A DNA stretch of 6,037 bases from Chloroflexota bacterium. GTDB taxonomy: Bacteria; Chloroflexota; Anaerolineae; Caldilineales; Caldilineaceae. The notes beneath the pieces are model-generated. The model made no database searches. It saw only the letters and a list, made by a program, of their open reading frames with translations, and was not told where the DNA came from. The DNA is taken from contig JACQGT010000495.1 of NCBI GenBank assembly GCA_016199425.1, forward strand, positions 1-6,037. The letters run 5' to 3'. Both the position numbers and the translations under genes were made by a program. Positions 5,121-6,037 of this stretch are shown here, in pieces (position 1 is the first letter of the stretch; each line of letters begins with the position of its first letter).

Positions 5121-6035
5121 ATGCAGATGATTGAGGCAGTGCCCAACTTTTCCGAAGGGCGGCGGATGGAGGTGGTGGACGCCATCGCCGCCGCTATCCA
5201 GACGCCCGGCGTCCATCTGTTGCATCGCACCAGCGATTGGGACCACAACCGTAGCGTCCTCACTGTGGCCGGGGAGCCGGACGCTGTGGTGGAGGGGCTT
5301 TTCCAGGCTGTGCGGGTGGCTGCTGATCGCATCGATCTGCGCCAGCAGCGGGGCGTCCATCCCCGCCTGGGCGCGACGGATGTGGTGCCGCTGGTCCCCA
5401 TCCAGGGGATCGATTTGGCCGCATGCGCGGTGTTGGCCCGGCGGCTGGGCCAACGCATCGGCGACGAGTTGGGGCTGCCTGTCTACCTCTACGAGGCCGC
5501 GGCCACCCGTCCCGAGCGGCGCAATCTGGCCGACGTGCGCGCCGGGGAGTACGAGCGGCTGGTGGAGGAGATTCATCTGCCCCAGCGCCAGCCCGATTTC
5601 GGTCCCACTGTCGTCGGCTCCGCCGGTGCGGTGATTGTCGGCGCGCGGCCCTTTCTTATCGCCTTCAATGTCTTTTTGAAGAGCAGCGATGCGGCGCTTG
5701 CCAAACGCATCGCCCGCGCCATCCGGGAGAGCAGCGGCGGTCTGCCCGCGGTCAAAGCGCTGGGTCTGCTGGTAGACGGTCAGGCCCAGGTGAGTATGAA
5801 TCTGGTCGATTTTCAGAGTACCCCGCCCCATGCGGTCGTGGCGGTGATCGAGCGGGAAGCCCGGTCACTGGGCGTGGAGATCGACCGCAGCGAACTGATC
5901 GGTCTGCTCCCCCAGGCCGCGTTGCTGGCCGCGGCGGCCCACGCCCTGCGTTTGCCCGAATTGCCCGCTGATCGGGTGGTGGAAATAGCAATTCGGCAGG
6001 CAATGGAACTCAAAAGCGGACGCAGATTTTCATGA
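5121..6035 (+). CDS. ftcD: Glutamate formimidoyltransferase (EC 2.1.2.5)
   Basis: This 304-residue cytoplasmic enzyme moves the formimino group between N-formimino-L-glutamate and tetrahydrofolate, the step that feeds histidine breakdown into one-carbon metabolism. The family pattern is complete: 'EAVPNFSEGRR' (5-15), 'DHNRSVLTVAG' (41-51), 'RGVHPRLGATDVVPLVP' (77-93), 'LPVYLYEAAA', 'LADVRAGEYE', 'PDFGP', 'GARPFLIAFNVFL', 'VKALG' and 'AQVSMNLVDF'. His80 corresponds to the catalytic His82 of mammalian FTCD. Like many bacterial forms it has only the transferase part; the cyclodeaminase domain is absent, so another enzyme must process 5-formimino-THF. ATG 5121 is taken as the start, and ATG 5127 (MIEAVPNFSEG) is equally plausible. 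Neither has a Shine-Dalgarno site, because the 7-mer repeat ends at 5120. The stop overlaps an ATG at 6032 (ATGA). No other histidine-utilisation gene is in the window. Confidence 0.95.
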   Translation: MQMIEAVPNFSEGRRMEVVDAIAAAIQTPGVHLLHRTSDWDHNRSVLTVAGEPDAVVEGLFQAVRVAADRIDLRQQRGVHPRLGATDVVPLVPIQGIDLAACAVLARRLGQRIGDELGLPVYLYEAAATRPERRNLADVRAGEYERLVEEIHLPQRQPDFGPTVVGSAGAVIVGARPFLIAFNVFLKSSDAALAKRIARAIRESSGGLPAVKALGLLVDGQAQVSMNLVDFQSTPPHAVVAVIEREARSLGVEIDRSELIGLLPQAALLAAAAHALRLPELPADRVVEIAIRQAMELKSGRRFS

Positions 6036-6037
6036 TC

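Noticed and set aside
4584..5831. 415-codon minus-strand open frame
   Set aside because: It is antisense to both modB and the formimidoyltransferase gene, crosses the 7-mer repeat, and its product is His/Gln-rich with no recognisable domain.
1..6037. CRISPR array, tRNA or rRNA genes, or a new defence system
   Set aside because: No direct repeats with regular spacers, no tRNA-like cloverleaf with a T-loop consensus and no rRNA segments were seen. The only defence-related piece is the broken HicB antitoxin.

Overview
The window looks like chromosomal DNA of a GC-rich bacterium. The tandem FemAB-type protein, stand-alone glutamate formimidoyltransferase, molybdate uptake genes and palindromic intergenic repeats would suit a member of the Chloroflexota (Anaerolineae or Caldilineae type). 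That assignment is an inference from gene style and was not tested by any search. The left ~800 bases are visibly less GC-rich than the rest and are a patchwork of partial genes.

Layout. Positions 2-421 hold the C-terminal part of a medium-chain (MDR) NAD(P)-dependent oxidoreductase. Positions 422-815 are a gene graveyard: the first codons of what looks like a second MDR gene run in frame into a fragment of an IS91-family transposase zinc-finger domain. A strong imperfect palindrome follows, then the C-terminal part of a HicB-type antitoxin. A large minus-strand gene (810-3047) encodes two complete FemAB/FemX-like aminoacyltransferase units in one chain. A divergent intergenic region (3048-3369) carries a double-hairpin MITE-like repeat and a near-consensus extended -10 sigma-70 promoter. 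The promoter drives a ~100-nt structured leader ahead of modA (molybdate-binding lipoprotein) and modB (permease), which are translationally coupled. A 71-bp inverted array of 7-mers (5050-5120) supplies the last codon and stop of modB and ends one base before the next gene, a complete glutamate formimidoyltransferase (5121-6035).

How the parts work together. ModA captures molybdate (or tungstate) outside the membrane and ModB passes it through the membrane. The ATPase ModC is absent here, and its usual place is taken by the 7-mer repeat and the formimidoyltransferase gene. The formimidoyltransferase belongs to histidine degradation and one-carbon metabolism and has no obvious link to molybdate. 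The FemAB protein probably acts in cell-wall peptide-bridge formation or a related aminoacyl transfer. I see no clear new defence or mobile system. The items most worth attention are the two repeats that share a 9-nt core, the FemAB double protein with a nearly identical DNA block in each half, the relic cluster, and the mod leader.
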